A stretch of DNA of 11,119 nt from an uncultured bacterium. Lineage in GTDB: Bacteria > Hydrogenedentota > Hydrogenedentia > Hydrogenedentales > CAILVY01. Below the pieces are notes generated by a model. The model was not told where the DNA came from. It saw only the letters and a list, made by a program, of their open reading frames with translations, and did no database searches. The DNA is taken from positions 1 to 11,119 of the forward strand of contig CALEDJ010000073.1 of the NCBI GenBank assembly GCA_937951485.1, read 5' to 3'. The position numbers and the translations under genes were made by a program. Positions 1 through 8,202 of this stretch are shown here, one piece after another (within the stretch, counting starts at the first letter, position 1; each line of letters begins with the position of its first letter).

Positions 1-108
1 CGGGCGTCTACCGCGCAACCTGAGGAATGTTGTCGCTCCCTCTCCCGCTGGGAGCGGGCGTCTACCGCGCAACCTGAGGAATGTTGTCGCTCCCTCTCCC
101 GCTGGGAG
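1..108. repeat. 54-bp tandem direct repeat array (left edge)
   Basis: Two identical 54-bp units lie head to tail at 1-54 and 55-108. Each carries a palindromic core of the form CCCTCTCCC-NN-GGGAG. The array runs off the left edge, so the true copy number is unknown. A diverged version of the same unit (44 of 54 bases matching by my alignment), in the same orientation, forms the array at the right edge. The last unit merges into the 80-bp inverted repeat that begins at 92. No spacers separate the units, so this is not a CRISPR array. Confidence 0.9.
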
Positions 109-171
109 AGGGGTGGGGTGAGGGGAAAGGCCAATATGATCGAAGGCTATTCTCAACGCTAAGAATATTTT
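92..171 (+). repeat. 80-bp inverted repeat, left copy
   Basis: Bases 92-171 match the reverse complement of 10861-10940 at 74 of 80 positions by hand alignment, without gaps. The element starts with the palindromic CCCTCTCCC/GGGAGAGG core shared with the 54-bp units. It continues through a GGTGGGGTGAGGG stretch and ends in an AT-rich tail. It looks like an interspersed REP/BIME-type or MITE-like intergenic element. No transposase lies between the copies. It ends about 25 bp before the first promoter. Confidence 0.85.
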
Positions 172-196
172 AGAAAACGCCGATTTCCATTATTGT

Positions 197-225
197 TTGA
201 CTGTCGCCGGGTGCTCCGGTATCAT
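197..225 (+). promoter_or_regulatory. sigma70-type promoter for the ABC ATPase operon
   Basis: The -35 box TTGACT (197-202) and -10 box TATCAT (220-225) each match consensus at 5 of 6 positions and are separated by exactly 17 bp. Transcription would start near 232. That leaves a leader of roughly 68 nt before the ATG at 300 and excludes the in-frame upstream ATG at 225 as the start codon. Confidence 0.65.
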
Positions 226-282
226 TGCTGCGCGCCGGGGGGATTCTTCCGCGTCCGGCGCCGGTGGAAAGCGCAACATCTT

Positions 283-288
283 CGGAGG
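283..288 (+). promoter_or_regulatory. ribosome binding site deciding the ATPase start
   Basis: CGGAGG lies 11 nt upstream of the ATG at 300. The in-frame ATG at 225 has no comparable site and sits inside the -10 box, so 300 is the better start. Confidence 0.6.
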
Positions 289-299
289 CTAGAAAAAAC

Positions 300-1406
<1,107 letters not shown>

Positions 1407-1458
1407 CGACAGGGCGTCGCAGGTTGAAGCCCGTACTCCAGAACTTGGGACTGATTTG

Positions 1459-2211
1459 ATGTTTCCTGACCCCGTGTTTCCATGGCCCAACGACGCCGAG
1501 GTGGGACTGAGCATCACCTTTGATGACGCCCGCGCCTCCCAACTGGAAGTCGCTCTCCCAATTCTGGACGCCTCTGGAATAAAAGCCACCTTCTTCGTGA
1601 TGCCGGCGCCATTGGAACAACGCGCGGACAACTGGCGCGCGGCCCTTGTCGCCGGCCACGAAATCGGCAACCACACCGTCACACACCCATGCACCCGGAA
1701 TTTCTCCTTCATTGGTAAGAATGCGCTGGAGGCCTATTCGCTCGATGATATGGAATGGGAAATCCTTCACTGTAACGACCGCGTCGAGCAGTGTTGCGGG
1801 GTGAAACCTGTGGTTTTCGCCTATCCCTGCGGCCAGACCTACGTTGGTCAGGGCGCGCATACGCGCAGTTACGTCCCTCTTATCGCGGACCATTTCGTCG
1901 CTGCGCGCGGCTTCCCCGGCGAACGCCACAACCTCCCCGGCCGCTGCAACCTGCACCAGGTGTTCGGTTGCCCATTTGACTGCCTCACATTCGAGGCGGT
2001 GCTCGCCATGATCAACGCGGCCCGCGAAGAGCGCGGCTGGCTCGTACTCGCCGGTCACGACGCCGGCGACGGAAGACAGCGGCAGACAGTGGACGAAAAG
2101 ACACTGCGGATGCTCTGCGAATACGCGACCGACCCGCGAAACCGCGTTTTCGCGGATACCTTCGGGAATATCGCAGAAAGCATAAAGAAAAAGAACCGGA
2201 CGGCGGAATAA
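1459..2211 (+). CDS. Polysaccharide deacetylase family protein (NodB/CE4 fold)
   Basis: This 250-aa protein belongs to the carbohydrate esterase 4 superfamily, metal-dependent enzymes that remove N- or O-acetyl groups from glycans. Motif 1 is TFDD (20-23; D22 the likely base, D23 a metal ligand). Motif 2 is HTVTH (72-76), giving two metal-binding histidines. A motif-3-like AYPCG lies at 121-125 and a motif-5-like LAGH, with H200, at 197-200. The N-terminal strand-helix pattern (TFDD ... ILDASGIKATFFV) is typical. I see no signal peptide, so it is probably cytoplasmic, unlike many CE4 cell-wall enzymes. It may therefore act on imported sugars or intermediates. The ATG at 1459 is preceded by a weak GGGA; an in-frame TTG at 1456 is an alternative. 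The open frame extends upstream inside the ATPase gene but is antagonistic to it. Substrate unknown. Confidence 0.85.
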   Translation: MFPDPVFPWPNDAEVGLSITFDDARASQLEVALPILDASGIKATFFVMPAPLEQRADNWRAALVAGHEIGNHTVTHPCTRNFSFIGKNALEAYSLDDMEWEILHCNDRVEQCCGVKPVVFAYPCGQTYVGQGAHTRSYVPLIADHFVAARGFPGERHNLPGRCNLHQVFGCPFDCLTFEAVLAMINAAREERGWLVLAGHDAGDGRQRQTVDEKTLRMLCEYATDPRNRVFADTFGNIAESIKKKNRTAE

Positions 2212-2230
2212 CGACGAAAGAGACGGGTCC

Positions 2231-3397
2231 TTGAGTATCAATCTGGAGATCGCAAAAAAAGCATTTGAACGTGAATTTCAGCGCGCCCCGGAGACCATCG
2301 TCCGCGCGCCCGGCCGGGTCAACATCATCGGCGAACACACCGACTACAACCACGGCTATGTGTTGCCGATGGCCCTCGAACAGGCGACGTATATTCTCGC
2401 TGCGCGACGTACCGACTGCCAGTTACGCGCCTGGGCCGCGAATATGGATGCGCGGTGTGTCGCCGGTCTCGACCTTCGCGTACGCCGTCCCGAGGCCCCG
2501 TGGATGGATTATGTGATAGGGGTGGCCGATGAACTGGCCAAACTGGGGTATCCGTTGACCGGCGCAGACCTCATGATCCAGGGAGATGTGCCTGTCGGCT
2601 GCGGGCTGAGCAGCTCTGCGGCGCTCGAAATGGCCGCGTTGCGCATGTTCGAGTCGCTGGCCGGGTTCCGTTTGGACGGCCCCGGCGCAGCCCGTCTGGG
2701 CCAGCGGGTTGAGAATCATTTCCTGGGCCTGAACACCGGCATCATGGACCAGTTCATCTCGCGCTGCGGCCGCGCCGGATGCGCGCTCTTTCTCGATTGC
2801 CGCACCTACGAATACGAACTTATCCCGGTGGCCTTTTCCGGCGCGGTGTTCATCATCGCCAACACGCGCTGCGCGCGCGGGCTGACCGCCTCGAAATACA
2901 ATGAGCGCGTCGCCGAATGCGCCGAAGCGGTCCGTGTGCTGGCCGAGCGCACGGGGAAAGGCGGCACGCACCTCCGTGATTTCACCCTCGAGGACCTCGA
3001 AGCCTGCCGCGAACACCTGCCTGATATTCCTTATCGCCGGGCGCGTCATGTCATCACGGAAAACATGCGGACCCTGGATGCCTGTGCCGCCATGCGGGCC
3101 GGCGATGCCGCGGCGCTGGGCGCGCTGATGAACGCCTCCGGCGACAGCCTGCGCGCTGACTATGGAGTCACCAGCCCGGAACTGGACGCGATGACCGACG
3201 CCGCGCGCGGATTGCCCGGCTGCCTTGGCGCGCGGATGACGGGTGCGGGTTTTGGCGGTTGCACTATCAACCTCGTCGAGGAATGTGAATCAGCCGGATT
3301 TGCGGATGCCCTGATGACGCAATACACCCGATGCACTGGGCTCGAGGGCGAAGTCTTCGTCTCGCGACCGGGAGATGGGGCAGCCGTATTGGAGTGA
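2231..3397 (+). CDS. galK: Galactokinase (GHMP kinase family)
   Basis: This 388-aa enzyme phosphorylates alpha-D-galactose to galactose-1-phosphate with ATP, the first committed step of the Leloir pathway, in the cytoplasm. The galactokinase signature GRVNIIGEHTDYN is at 28-40; R29, E35, H36 and D38 are the expected sugar-binding residues. The GHMP ATP-binding motif PVGCGLSSSAA spans 121-131. The likely catalytic aspartate is D173 in GIMDQF. A SKYNER motif (221-226) and the C-terminal GARMTGAGFGGC (333-344) complete the fold. The start is TTG at 2231: there is no earlier ATG in frame, the next Met is too far in, and this start gives the normal N-terminus. The RBS is weak. It lies 19 nt after the deacetylase and is probably co-transcribed with it. 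No galT or galE is in the window. Confidence 0.95.
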   Translation: MSINLEIAKKAFEREFQRAPETIVRAPGRVNIIGEHTDYNHGYVLPMALEQATYILAARRTDCQLRAWAANMDARCVAGLDLRVRRPEAPWMDYVIGVADELAKLGYPLTGADLMIQGDVPVGCGLSSSAALEMAALRMFESLAGFRLDGPGAARLGQRVENHFLGLNTGIMDQFISRCGRAGCALFLDCRTYEYELIPVAFSGAVFIIANTRCARGLTASKYNERVAECAEAVRVLAERTGKGGTHLRDFTLEDLEACREHLPDIPYRRARHVITENMRTLDACAAMRAGDAAALGALMNASGDSLRADYGVTSPELDAMTDAARGLPGCLGARMTGAGFGGCTINLVEECESAGFADALMTQYTRCTGLEGEVFVSRPGDGAAVLE

Positions 3398-3414
3398 AAT
3401 CAGTTCTCTGGATC

Positions 3415-3433
3415 TTGTGCGGCACAGTTTTTT
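3415..3433 (+). terminator. Possible intrinsic terminator after galactokinase
   Basis: Eighteen bases after the galactokinase stop, TTGTG (3415-3419) pairs with CACAG (3423-3427) around a three-base loop, with one G-U pair. Six T residues follow (3428-3433). The stem is short, so termination may be partial. Confidence 0.45.
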
Positions 3434-3549
3434 ATCAGGCATTTGCGCGAAAGGCCCATTAGTGCCTTGGGCATGGAAAGCATCGGATTTTTCTGACAAT
3501 GCCGGCAACAGGAATACCCGTTTCACACAGGTGTCTTCAATGCCTTTGT

Positions 3550-3579
3550 TTGACAGTTTTTGGAATCATGTGGCAGAAT
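3550..3579 (+). promoter_or_regulatory. Promoter candidate for the pilin operon
   Basis: A perfect -35 TTGACA (3550-3555) is followed after 18 bp by CAGAAT (3574-3579), which matches the -10 consensus at 4 of 6 positions. A TGG precedes it, fitting an extended -10 (TGn). It would give a leader of about 200 nt before the first pilin gene. The rest of the 3398-3785 gap holds the terminator candidate and the structured leader listed separately. I saw no sigma54-type element there. Confidence 0.45.
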
Positions 3580-3615
3580 TAAACGAGCCTCGTTGCTCCA
3601 CACCTTACGTATTTG

Positions 3616-3746
3616 CCGGTTCCTCGGGGGAGAAGAACGGGTCGTGCTTCGGCGCGTCAAAAGCGCTAATAGTAAAGGAGAACCGGAAATCATCATGCCA
3701 AGGTCACCGAGTAAGGCAGTGTGCCGATGCCTGCCATTGGGCACAT
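3616..3746 (+). promoter_or_regulatory. Candidate structured 5' leader RNA of the pilin operon
   Basis: Several helices can be drawn in the leader. A 7-bp outer helix is CCGGTTC (3616-3622) with GAACCGG (3680-3686). Inside it is a 5-bp hairpin with the very stable UUCG loop (CGTGC 3643-3647, GCGCG 3652-3656). TGCC (3696-3699) can pair with GGCA (3715-3718). A 7-bp hairpin is GTGTGCC (3719-3725) with GGCACAT (3740-3746). The region ends 39 nt before the first pilin start codon. It does not show the conserved sequence blocks of c-di-GMP-I or c-di-GMP-II riboswitches as I remember them. No known class is recognised. Confidence 0.35.
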
Positions 3747-3773
3747 GGACAGCCCGACATGAAGTCTGAAAAT

Positions 3774-3778
3774 GGAGA
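3774..3778 (+). promoter_or_regulatory. ribosome binding site deciding the first pilin start
   Basis: GGAGA lies 7 nt upstream of the ATG at 3786. It supports that start over the in-frame ATG at 3759, which would give a leader peptide nine residues longer. Confidence 0.6.
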
Positions 3779-3785
3779 AACATGC

Positions 3786-4253
3786 ATGAAAACACTGCGC
3801 AGCGTCTCCGAAAGAGGAATCACTTTGCTTGAAGTGATGGTCGCCTTTTCGATTTTTGCCATTGTGATAGGGGTAACGGCGACTTCGCTGGCCTCTTTTT
3901 ATGTCACGATGGACATGCAGCACGAGCGCATCGGGGGCGTGCAGTCGTGTCGATCGGTCATGAGCGCCGTTCGCGAAAAGCGCGGGCAATTTCTTCTGGC
4001 ACACGATGAATTTGACCGGGCTGGTCTATTGCAGTGGATTCAGGAGAAAAATGAAGAGGGATGGCTTGATTTTATTCATTCAGGACCGGCGGGACTCGAC
4101 GACCATCAGATTGTCGTGGACTGTTTTAACATGACTGGATCGCCTGCTTCCGCGGAAGACAGTCCCCTGCGGGTACATGTCAGAGCCACATGGCGTGACA
4201 TGAAAGGACGCCCCATGAATGCCCAGATAATTTCTGTGATCGCAGACCAATAG
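3786..4253 (+). CDS. Type IV prepilin-like protein, PilV/GspI-like minor (pseudo)pilin
   Basis: This 155-aa protein begins with a class III (prepilin) signal. An 11-residue basic leader ends in Gly11, followed by ITLLEVMVAF with Glu16 at the diagnostic +5 position, and a hydrophobic helix to about residue 30-38. A PilD-type prepilin peptidase would cut after G11 and methylate the new N-terminus. The TLLEVMVA sequence and the C-terminal strand around VHVRATWRDMKG (130-141) resemble PilV and GspI, minor subunits that initiate a type IV pilus or type II secretion pseudopilus. Two cysteines (C55, C113) could form a disulfide in the periplasm. It is the first gene of a tight four-gene operon; its stop codon overlaps the RBS of the next gene. 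The frame is open well upstream to 3375, but that part lacks pilin character and is probably non-coding. Pilus or secretion system assignment is open. Confidence 0.85.
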   Translation: MKTLRSVSERGITLLEVMVAFSIFAIVIGVTATSLASFYVTMDMQHERIGGVQSCRSVMSAVREKRGQFLLAHDEFDRAGLLQWIQEKNEEGWLDFIHSGPAGLDDHQIVVDCFNMTGSPASAEDSPLRVHVRATWRDMKGRPMNAQIISVIADQ

Positions 4254-4256
4254 GAG
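4252..4256 (+). promoter_or_regulatory. RBS overlapping the upstream stop codon
   Basis: AGGAG overlaps the TAG stop of the preceding pilin gene (4251-4253) and lies 9 nt before the ATG at 4266. This supports ATG 4266 over the in-frame TTG at 4257, which is only 1 nt from the RBS core. It suggests translational coupling of the two pilins. Confidence 0.65.
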
Positions 4257-4265
4257 TTGCAACGC

Positions 4266-4901
4266 ATGCGCAGCAAAGGATTTACGCTGTTGGAAATGAT
4301 GATGGCGGTATCCATTCTGGCCATTGTCGGGCTGCTTGGCTTAATTGTCATATCGTCTTCCGCGGAATCCGCCGAATTGGCGCAGGCGAAAGCGGAAGTA
4401 CAGGCAGGTCTGCGTGATGTCATGGCGGCCATCATGGACGCTGTCCGTGAGGCTTACACCGATCGCACCGTTGCTGTTTCGCCGCCCCGTTCCCCGGTCA
4501 ACGTTGAGAGCATTCAGACCTCGGAAAGCAATGATCGCATTACATTCCATGTTCCCGTACGGGTTGCGGGGACGGCAATTGTTCGGGGGTCAACCCCCAT
4601 CACTATCCAGTTTGAAAACGAAGATGCCAACGGCAACGCCCTGTTGGATTCCGGCGAAGACCTGAATGGCGACGGCACGCTGAACCGCCGCGTACTTCGA
4701 ATGCAGGACGGCCAAACGCAGGTGCTTGGCGCCTCCAACAACATCAGCAATTTGCGTTTTGAATTGCAGCCCAATCAGAACGCTCGCGATAATCTATTGA
4801 CATCGCTGTATGTGTGGCTTGAGGCATCCAGACGCTATGGCCCAGGCATGAAACACCTTGTGCGCGCCGAGTTGGCAGCGGTCATAGACCTCAAGAACTG
4901 A
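4266..4901 (+). CDS. Type IV prepilin-like protein, PilW/GspJ-like minor (pseudo)pilin
   Basis: This 211-aa prepilin has a very short leader, MRSKG, followed by FTLLEMMMAV; Glu10 is at +5 after cleavage. A hydrophobic helix runs to about residue 30. The position after a PilV/GspI-like gene, the size, and the segment QVLGASNNISNLRFEL (152-167) followed by an aromatic strand fit PilW/GspJ, the subunit between I and K in the pseudopilus tip. An acidic loop at 117-139 (ENEDANGNALLDSGEDLNGD...) is rich in Asp, Asn and Gly and resembles calcium-binding or dockerin-type loops. Minor pseudopilins of type II secretion are known to bind calcium, but here this is inferred from sequence alone. No cysteine is present. 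The gap to the next gene is 25 nt with a strong RBS. Confidence 0.85.
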   Translation: MRSKGFTLLEMMMAVSILAIVGLLGLIVISSSAESAELAQAKAEVQAGLRDVMAAIMDAVREAYTDRTVAVSPPRSPVNVESIQTSESNDRITFHVPVRVAGTAIVRGSTPITIQFENEDANGNALLDSGEDLNGDGTLNRRVLRMQDGQTQVLGASNNISNLRFELQPNQNARDNLLTSLYVWLEASRRYGPGMKHLVRAELAAVIDLKN

Positions 4902-4926
4902 CACATAACAAGAAAAGGAGGGGCGT

Positions 4927-7245
4927 ATGAACGATAACCGGAAACGACAGAAAGGCATGGCCCTGCTTTTTGTGATGGTTTCCATCATTGTCATTCTGGG
5001 CGCGTTGGCGCTGATCATGATCCAGGTGCAGGGTGCAAAACGGGAGTCCGACCACGCCTATGCGATGATCGCAGCGGAAGAGGCCGCCATGGCGGGCATT
5101 GACATGGCCGCCCAAACGCTGTGGTCGGACTATATCGTGAGCAACGGCAACACCACGGGGAACTGGGCGTCCTACCGATTCTATCTCAATAACGTTCTGG
5201 AAATACCCAAGAATGAAGATTTGAATTTCAACGGGGTTCAGGACCCAGAGGAAACGGGAGACGGCGACGGCGTTTTTGACACGTATCCTCCGGGATATGA
5301 TCAGCGCGGCTGGGCAATGCTCGATGAACCATTGCCATTCACTGATCCTGACACGGGCATGGTGGTGTCAACGTTGGACAGCGTGCACATTGCGCGTTAT
5401 GATCAAATCTCCCGGTCTGTTTTGACCGTCACTTCCACCGGTTCCTCCATGGGCAAAACCAGAACTGCCATTCAGATAGTACATGTCGGGGGGACACCTA
5501 CGCCACATACCCAGTTTGCCATTCTTGCCAATAACATCAGTTGCATCCTGTGCCATGCGGAATTCTTGTCGCTTCCTTTGCAAAACAACACCGATCCCTC
5601 TTTATATGGCAGTTTTGATCGCATCAAGATTGCGGCGTTGGAATCGCTGCTGGTGCGAAAGACAGAAGCGGCATCAAACGTGGCGGGAACGGTCTATACC
5701 CGCGGGCAAGTCTATGACGAACGGAACAGACTGTATACCCCTGAAGGGCTTGCAGGGTCAACCTTCAAAGCGTATCACTTCAGCAACGAGAATGGAAAGA
5801 TCACGCAAGACGCCTCGGGCAATATGACCAATGTGGGTCTTTTGAACGCCGCACTGAACGAACGCGGAGAACTCAACCAATTCGCGAATCTCTACATGAA
5901 TTATCCCGAGGACCCACTCCTGCAAACGGACGGACTGGTGCCCGGCACCTTTCCGGCGCCATTCCCGGATGAAAACGGCGATCGCTACGTCAACGATGAT
6001 GAGTTTGAACGGATCGTGCAAACGGCCAACGGCAGGATTGCTTTTGAATATGGTCCGGAAGCCCCGCCGGGCGGCGCCATCATGGCGGGGGTTGCCTACG
6101 GCGTGCCCAAAGGTTCTGTCTATACGGGGACAGGATTGCCCACAGCGTCGAATGCCGCCCTTGACAGTCTGTCCTCCACGGGGTCCTATGAAGGCAATCT
6201 ATTCCTGGTTGGCACGGATGACGACCCCATTATTATTGACAGAACAGTGGCTGTGGACGGGGACGTTGTAATCAAAGGCCCCATCAAAGGGTATGGGCAA
6301 TTGCTTGCCCGGGGTAATGTCTATATTGTGGGCGACGTTACTTATAAGGATGCCCCGGGCGTATTTGGACGGGACGAGGACGGCAATGAGAACGCCTTCG
6401 CTCTGGTGGCGGGGGGCAGCATCATGATGGGTGACTATCTTACGGTGCGTGGTGTCAACCACAGCGCCCGGGAAAACGAACAGTATCCCCGGTGGCAGGA
6501 GTACAGCATTCACATGCGCGAAGCCCACCGGCAGAACAACGTGACCATTAACGGTGTTACGGAAACGCTGCGATGGGGCTATTTCGATGAATGGTCGGTG
6601 GATTCCGGGCAAATCGTGCCTGGACGCCGCGGCCAGCAGTTCAGTTTCACCACTTCAGAATTGAAGTTGTTCAATAAAATGGAATTGCAAAAAGCGCTGG
6701 CAGACCCGGATTATGTACCGCGTTTCTACGGACTGAGGGAAAGTCAACCCAACAACATATACATCTACGACGCAAGCGATGAACATGCTGTTCGATATAC
6801 TGCGCCGGGGGTAAAGTTGCTTTCGGACTACCTGATTGAGAAAGGACTGCCCCTGGATATTCTGGATCGCGCCGCCTTTCATTATTGCAGCCCGGCCGGC
6901 AATTGGATATCCGAAAACACCTTGCGCAATATCTGGTTTGAAGACGAACTTTCGCGTCCGTCCACGGGACGGCCTTTCCGTTTTGATGGTCTGCTTTACA
7001 GCAACAATTCCATCTGGGCCATTGTGCGAAGCAAGACCAGGCACAAATCCAACACAAATGGATCCATGGACATTCGCGGCGGCGTTATCGCCGCCGATCT
7101 GGGCGTCTTTGTCCCCGGCAATGGCAGCACGGTGGGGTTGCGACTTTACTATGACCCTCGTGTGGAGCGATTTCTGGAAATTCGTGACACTTCCCGCGTT
7201 TCTTTTGAACGCGCGGCGTTTTATTTCAAGCGGGATGCCGCCTGA
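4927..7245 (+). CDS. Large PilX/GspK-like pilus-tip protein with CxxCH motif
   Basis: This 772-aa protein opens with a basic leader ending KG (residue 10), then MALLFVMVSIIVILGALALIMI. Phe replaces the +5 Glu, as in GspK-type tip pseudopilins, and the segment around AMIAAEEAAMAGID (46-59) matches the conserved helix of PilX/GspK proteins. Only the N-terminus would be membrane-anchored; the rest would be periplasmic or extracellular. CILCH (206-210) is a perfect CxxCH heme-c attachment motif; the only other cysteine is C654. Acidic loops lie at 96-118 and at 348-359 (DENGDRYVNDDE), the latter fitting an EF-hand loop. A repetitive beta-rich stretch (VDGDVVIKGPIKG...GNVYIVGDVTY, about 442-473) and another near 712-745 suggest a beta-solenoid-like passenger. 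It is more than twice the usual GspK length. The RBS is excellent (GGAGG, 5 nt before ATG). Precise role unknown; the K/X-like assignment is firm only for the N-terminus. Confidence 0.8.
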   Translation: MNDNRKRQKGMALLFVMVSIIVILGALALIMIQVQGAKRESDHAYAMIAAEEAAMAGIDMAAQTLWSDYIVSNGNTTGNWASYRFYLNNVLEIPKNEDLNFNGVQDPEETGDGDGVFDTYPPGYDQRGWAMLDEPLPFTDPDTGMVVSTLDSVHIARYDQISRSVLTVTSTGSSMGKTRTAIQIVHVGGTPTPHTQFAILANNISCILCHAEFLSLPLQNNTDPSLYGSFDRIKIAALESLLVRKTEAASNVAGTVYTRGQVYDERNRLYTPEGLAGSTFKAYHFSNENGKITQDASGNMTNVGLLNAALNERGELNQFANLYMNYPEDPLLQTDGLVPGTFPAPFPDENGDRYVNDDEFERIVQTANGRIAFEYGPEAPPGGAIMAGVAYGVPKGSVYTGTGLPTASNAALDSLSSTGSYEGNLFLVGTDDDPIIIDRTVAVDGDVVIKGPIKGYGQLLARGNVYIVGDVTYKDAPGVFGRDEDGNENAFALVAGGSIMMGDYLTVRGVNHSARENEQYPRWQEYSIHMREAHRQNNVTINGVTETLRWGYFDEWSVDSGQIVPGRRGQQFSFTTSELKLFNKMELQKALADPDYVPRFYGLRESQPNNIYIYDASDEHAVRYTAPGVKLLSDYLIEKGLPLDILDRAAFHYCSPAGNWISENTLRNIWFEDELSRPSTGRPFRFDGLLYSNNSIWAIVRSKTRHKSNTNGSMDIRGGVIAADLGVFVPGNGSTVGLRLYYDPRVERFLEIRDTSRVSFERAAFYFKRDAA

Positions 7246-7254
7246 AAATGAACA

Positions 7255-7262
7255 GGAAGGAG
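7255..7262 (+). promoter_or_regulatory. ribosome binding site deciding the HEAT protein start
   Basis: GGAAGGAG lies 9 nt before the ATG at 7272. The in-frame ATG at 7248 has no RBS and would add eight charged residues ahead of a clean signal peptide. Confidence 0.65.
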
Positions 7263-7271
7263 TACGGAACG

Positions 7272-8174
7272 ATGAGAAAAATGACGTGTTTTCTGGCCAT
7301 GAGTGTCATGGCCTCCGTTTCCGGTGCGGACACGATATATCTGAAGAACGGCGTCTTTTTTGACGGGATCATCACAGTGCAGGCGGATGGCACATATCGT
7401 GTCCAGGCGGGGCCGCGCACCCTCATTTATCGTGAATCAGAAATAGACCGCATCGAAAAAAATGATCGCACCGGACGTCCCGACAAAGAAGCCATGAAGG
7501 CGCGCTGGTTGGAACGCGACAACGAGTTGACCCGTTTGACGGGATTGTCCACTGAACAACGGAAACAGGTGGATGCCCTGCTGTCTAAACTGGTGCGTGC
7601 GGAAGGAGGAGACATCGTCAGCATACGCGAGCGCTTCGTTGCCTTGCAGTCGGAGATGGATGTGTTTCGTTACCTTGAATTCCTGCTGCAGGACATGAGC
7701 TACATTCTGATGCCGAGAGTCCTGGAAATCATCTGCTACCTGGATGCGGGCCGTGCTCCGAAAATTCTGCGCGTCGCCGCGGAGCATCCGTATTACGGCA
7801 CCAGAGAAAAAGCGCTGGAGTGGCTTGGACGCCTGCAGGACCGCGCCAGTATCCCCCTTATCGCCCGTGGCCTGCTGGACGGGATGCCTGAAGTGCGCAT
7901 TGCGGCAGCCTATGCCTTGGCCAACAGTGGCGGAATCGAAGCGACGCCGGTGTTGATTGAATCACTGAAACATTTCGACATGCGGGTGGCCAATGCCAGC
8001 CGCGAGGCGCTGGATGCCCTGTGGCAATCAAAATATGGCACGCAGAAGCCCCGAACCGTAGATGAATGGAAGGAATTCTGGGCCGCCCACGCGAACAGCA
8101 TCGCTGCCGCACCGATTTTTCCAGATAATCTGAAACCATTGATTGACTCCGACCTGGAACTGCACGTGAGTTGA
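7272..8174 (+). CDS. Secreted HEAT-repeat protein with N-terminal small beta-barrel-like domain
   Basis: This 300-aa protein starts with a probable Sec signal peptide (MRKMTCFLAMSVMASVSGA, cleavage near residue 19). Next comes a short beta-rich domain (about 20-63, DTIYLKNGVFFDGII ... DRIEKN), a pattern common at the mature N-terminus of exported proteins in polysaccharide-degrading bacteria. A charged helical region follows (70-150), then two or three HEAT-like alpha-helical repeats (about 160-252), each with the alternating helix pattern REKALEWLGRL and VRIAAAYALANSGG. It ends with a DEWKEFWAAH segment. HEAT repeats form protein-binding solenoids. It follows the K/X-like gene by 26 nt and is probably the last gene of the pilin operon, so a periplasmic partner or scaffold role is plausible but inferred. 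It has no catalytic motif that I recognise. A mature Cys at the lipobox position is absent, so it is not a lipoprotein. Confidence 0.75.
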   Translation: MRKMTCFLAMSVMASVSGADTIYLKNGVFFDGIITVQADGTYRVQAGPRTLIYRESEIDRIEKNDRTGRPDKEAMKARWLERDNELTRLTGLSTEQRKQVDALLSKLVRAEGGDIVSIRERFVALQSEMDVFRYLEFLLQDMSYILMPRVLEIICYLDAGRAPKILRVAAEHPYYGTREKALEWLGRLQDRASIPLIARGLLDGMPEVRIAAAYALANSGGIEATPVLIESLKHFDMRVANASREALDALWQSKYGTQKPRTVDEWKEFWAAHANSIAAAPIFPDNLKPLIDSDLELHVS

Positions 8175-8202
8175 CACGGCAGCGGTTGTTCTGTTCCGAT
8201 CG

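Noticed and set aside
1-161. Open frame across the left 54-bp array (unit length is a multiple of three)
   Set aside because: The frame stays open only because 54 is divisible by three and the unit lacks a stop. The sequence is a palindromic repeat with no start or RBS in view.
225-299. Longer N-terminus for the ABC ATPase starting at ATG 225
   Set aside because: That ATG overlaps the -10 box, has no RBS, and adds 25 residues not expected for the family. ATG 300 has CGGAGG upstream.
3375-3785. N-terminal extension of the first pilin gene (frame open from 3375)
   Set aside because: A prepilin signal needs a short leader. The upstream part overlaps the end of galactokinase, contains the promoter and structured leader, and does not look like protein.
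3580-3785. Cyclic di-GMP riboswitch
   Set aside because: Expected from the pilus context, but the conserved blocks of class I or II that I know are not present.
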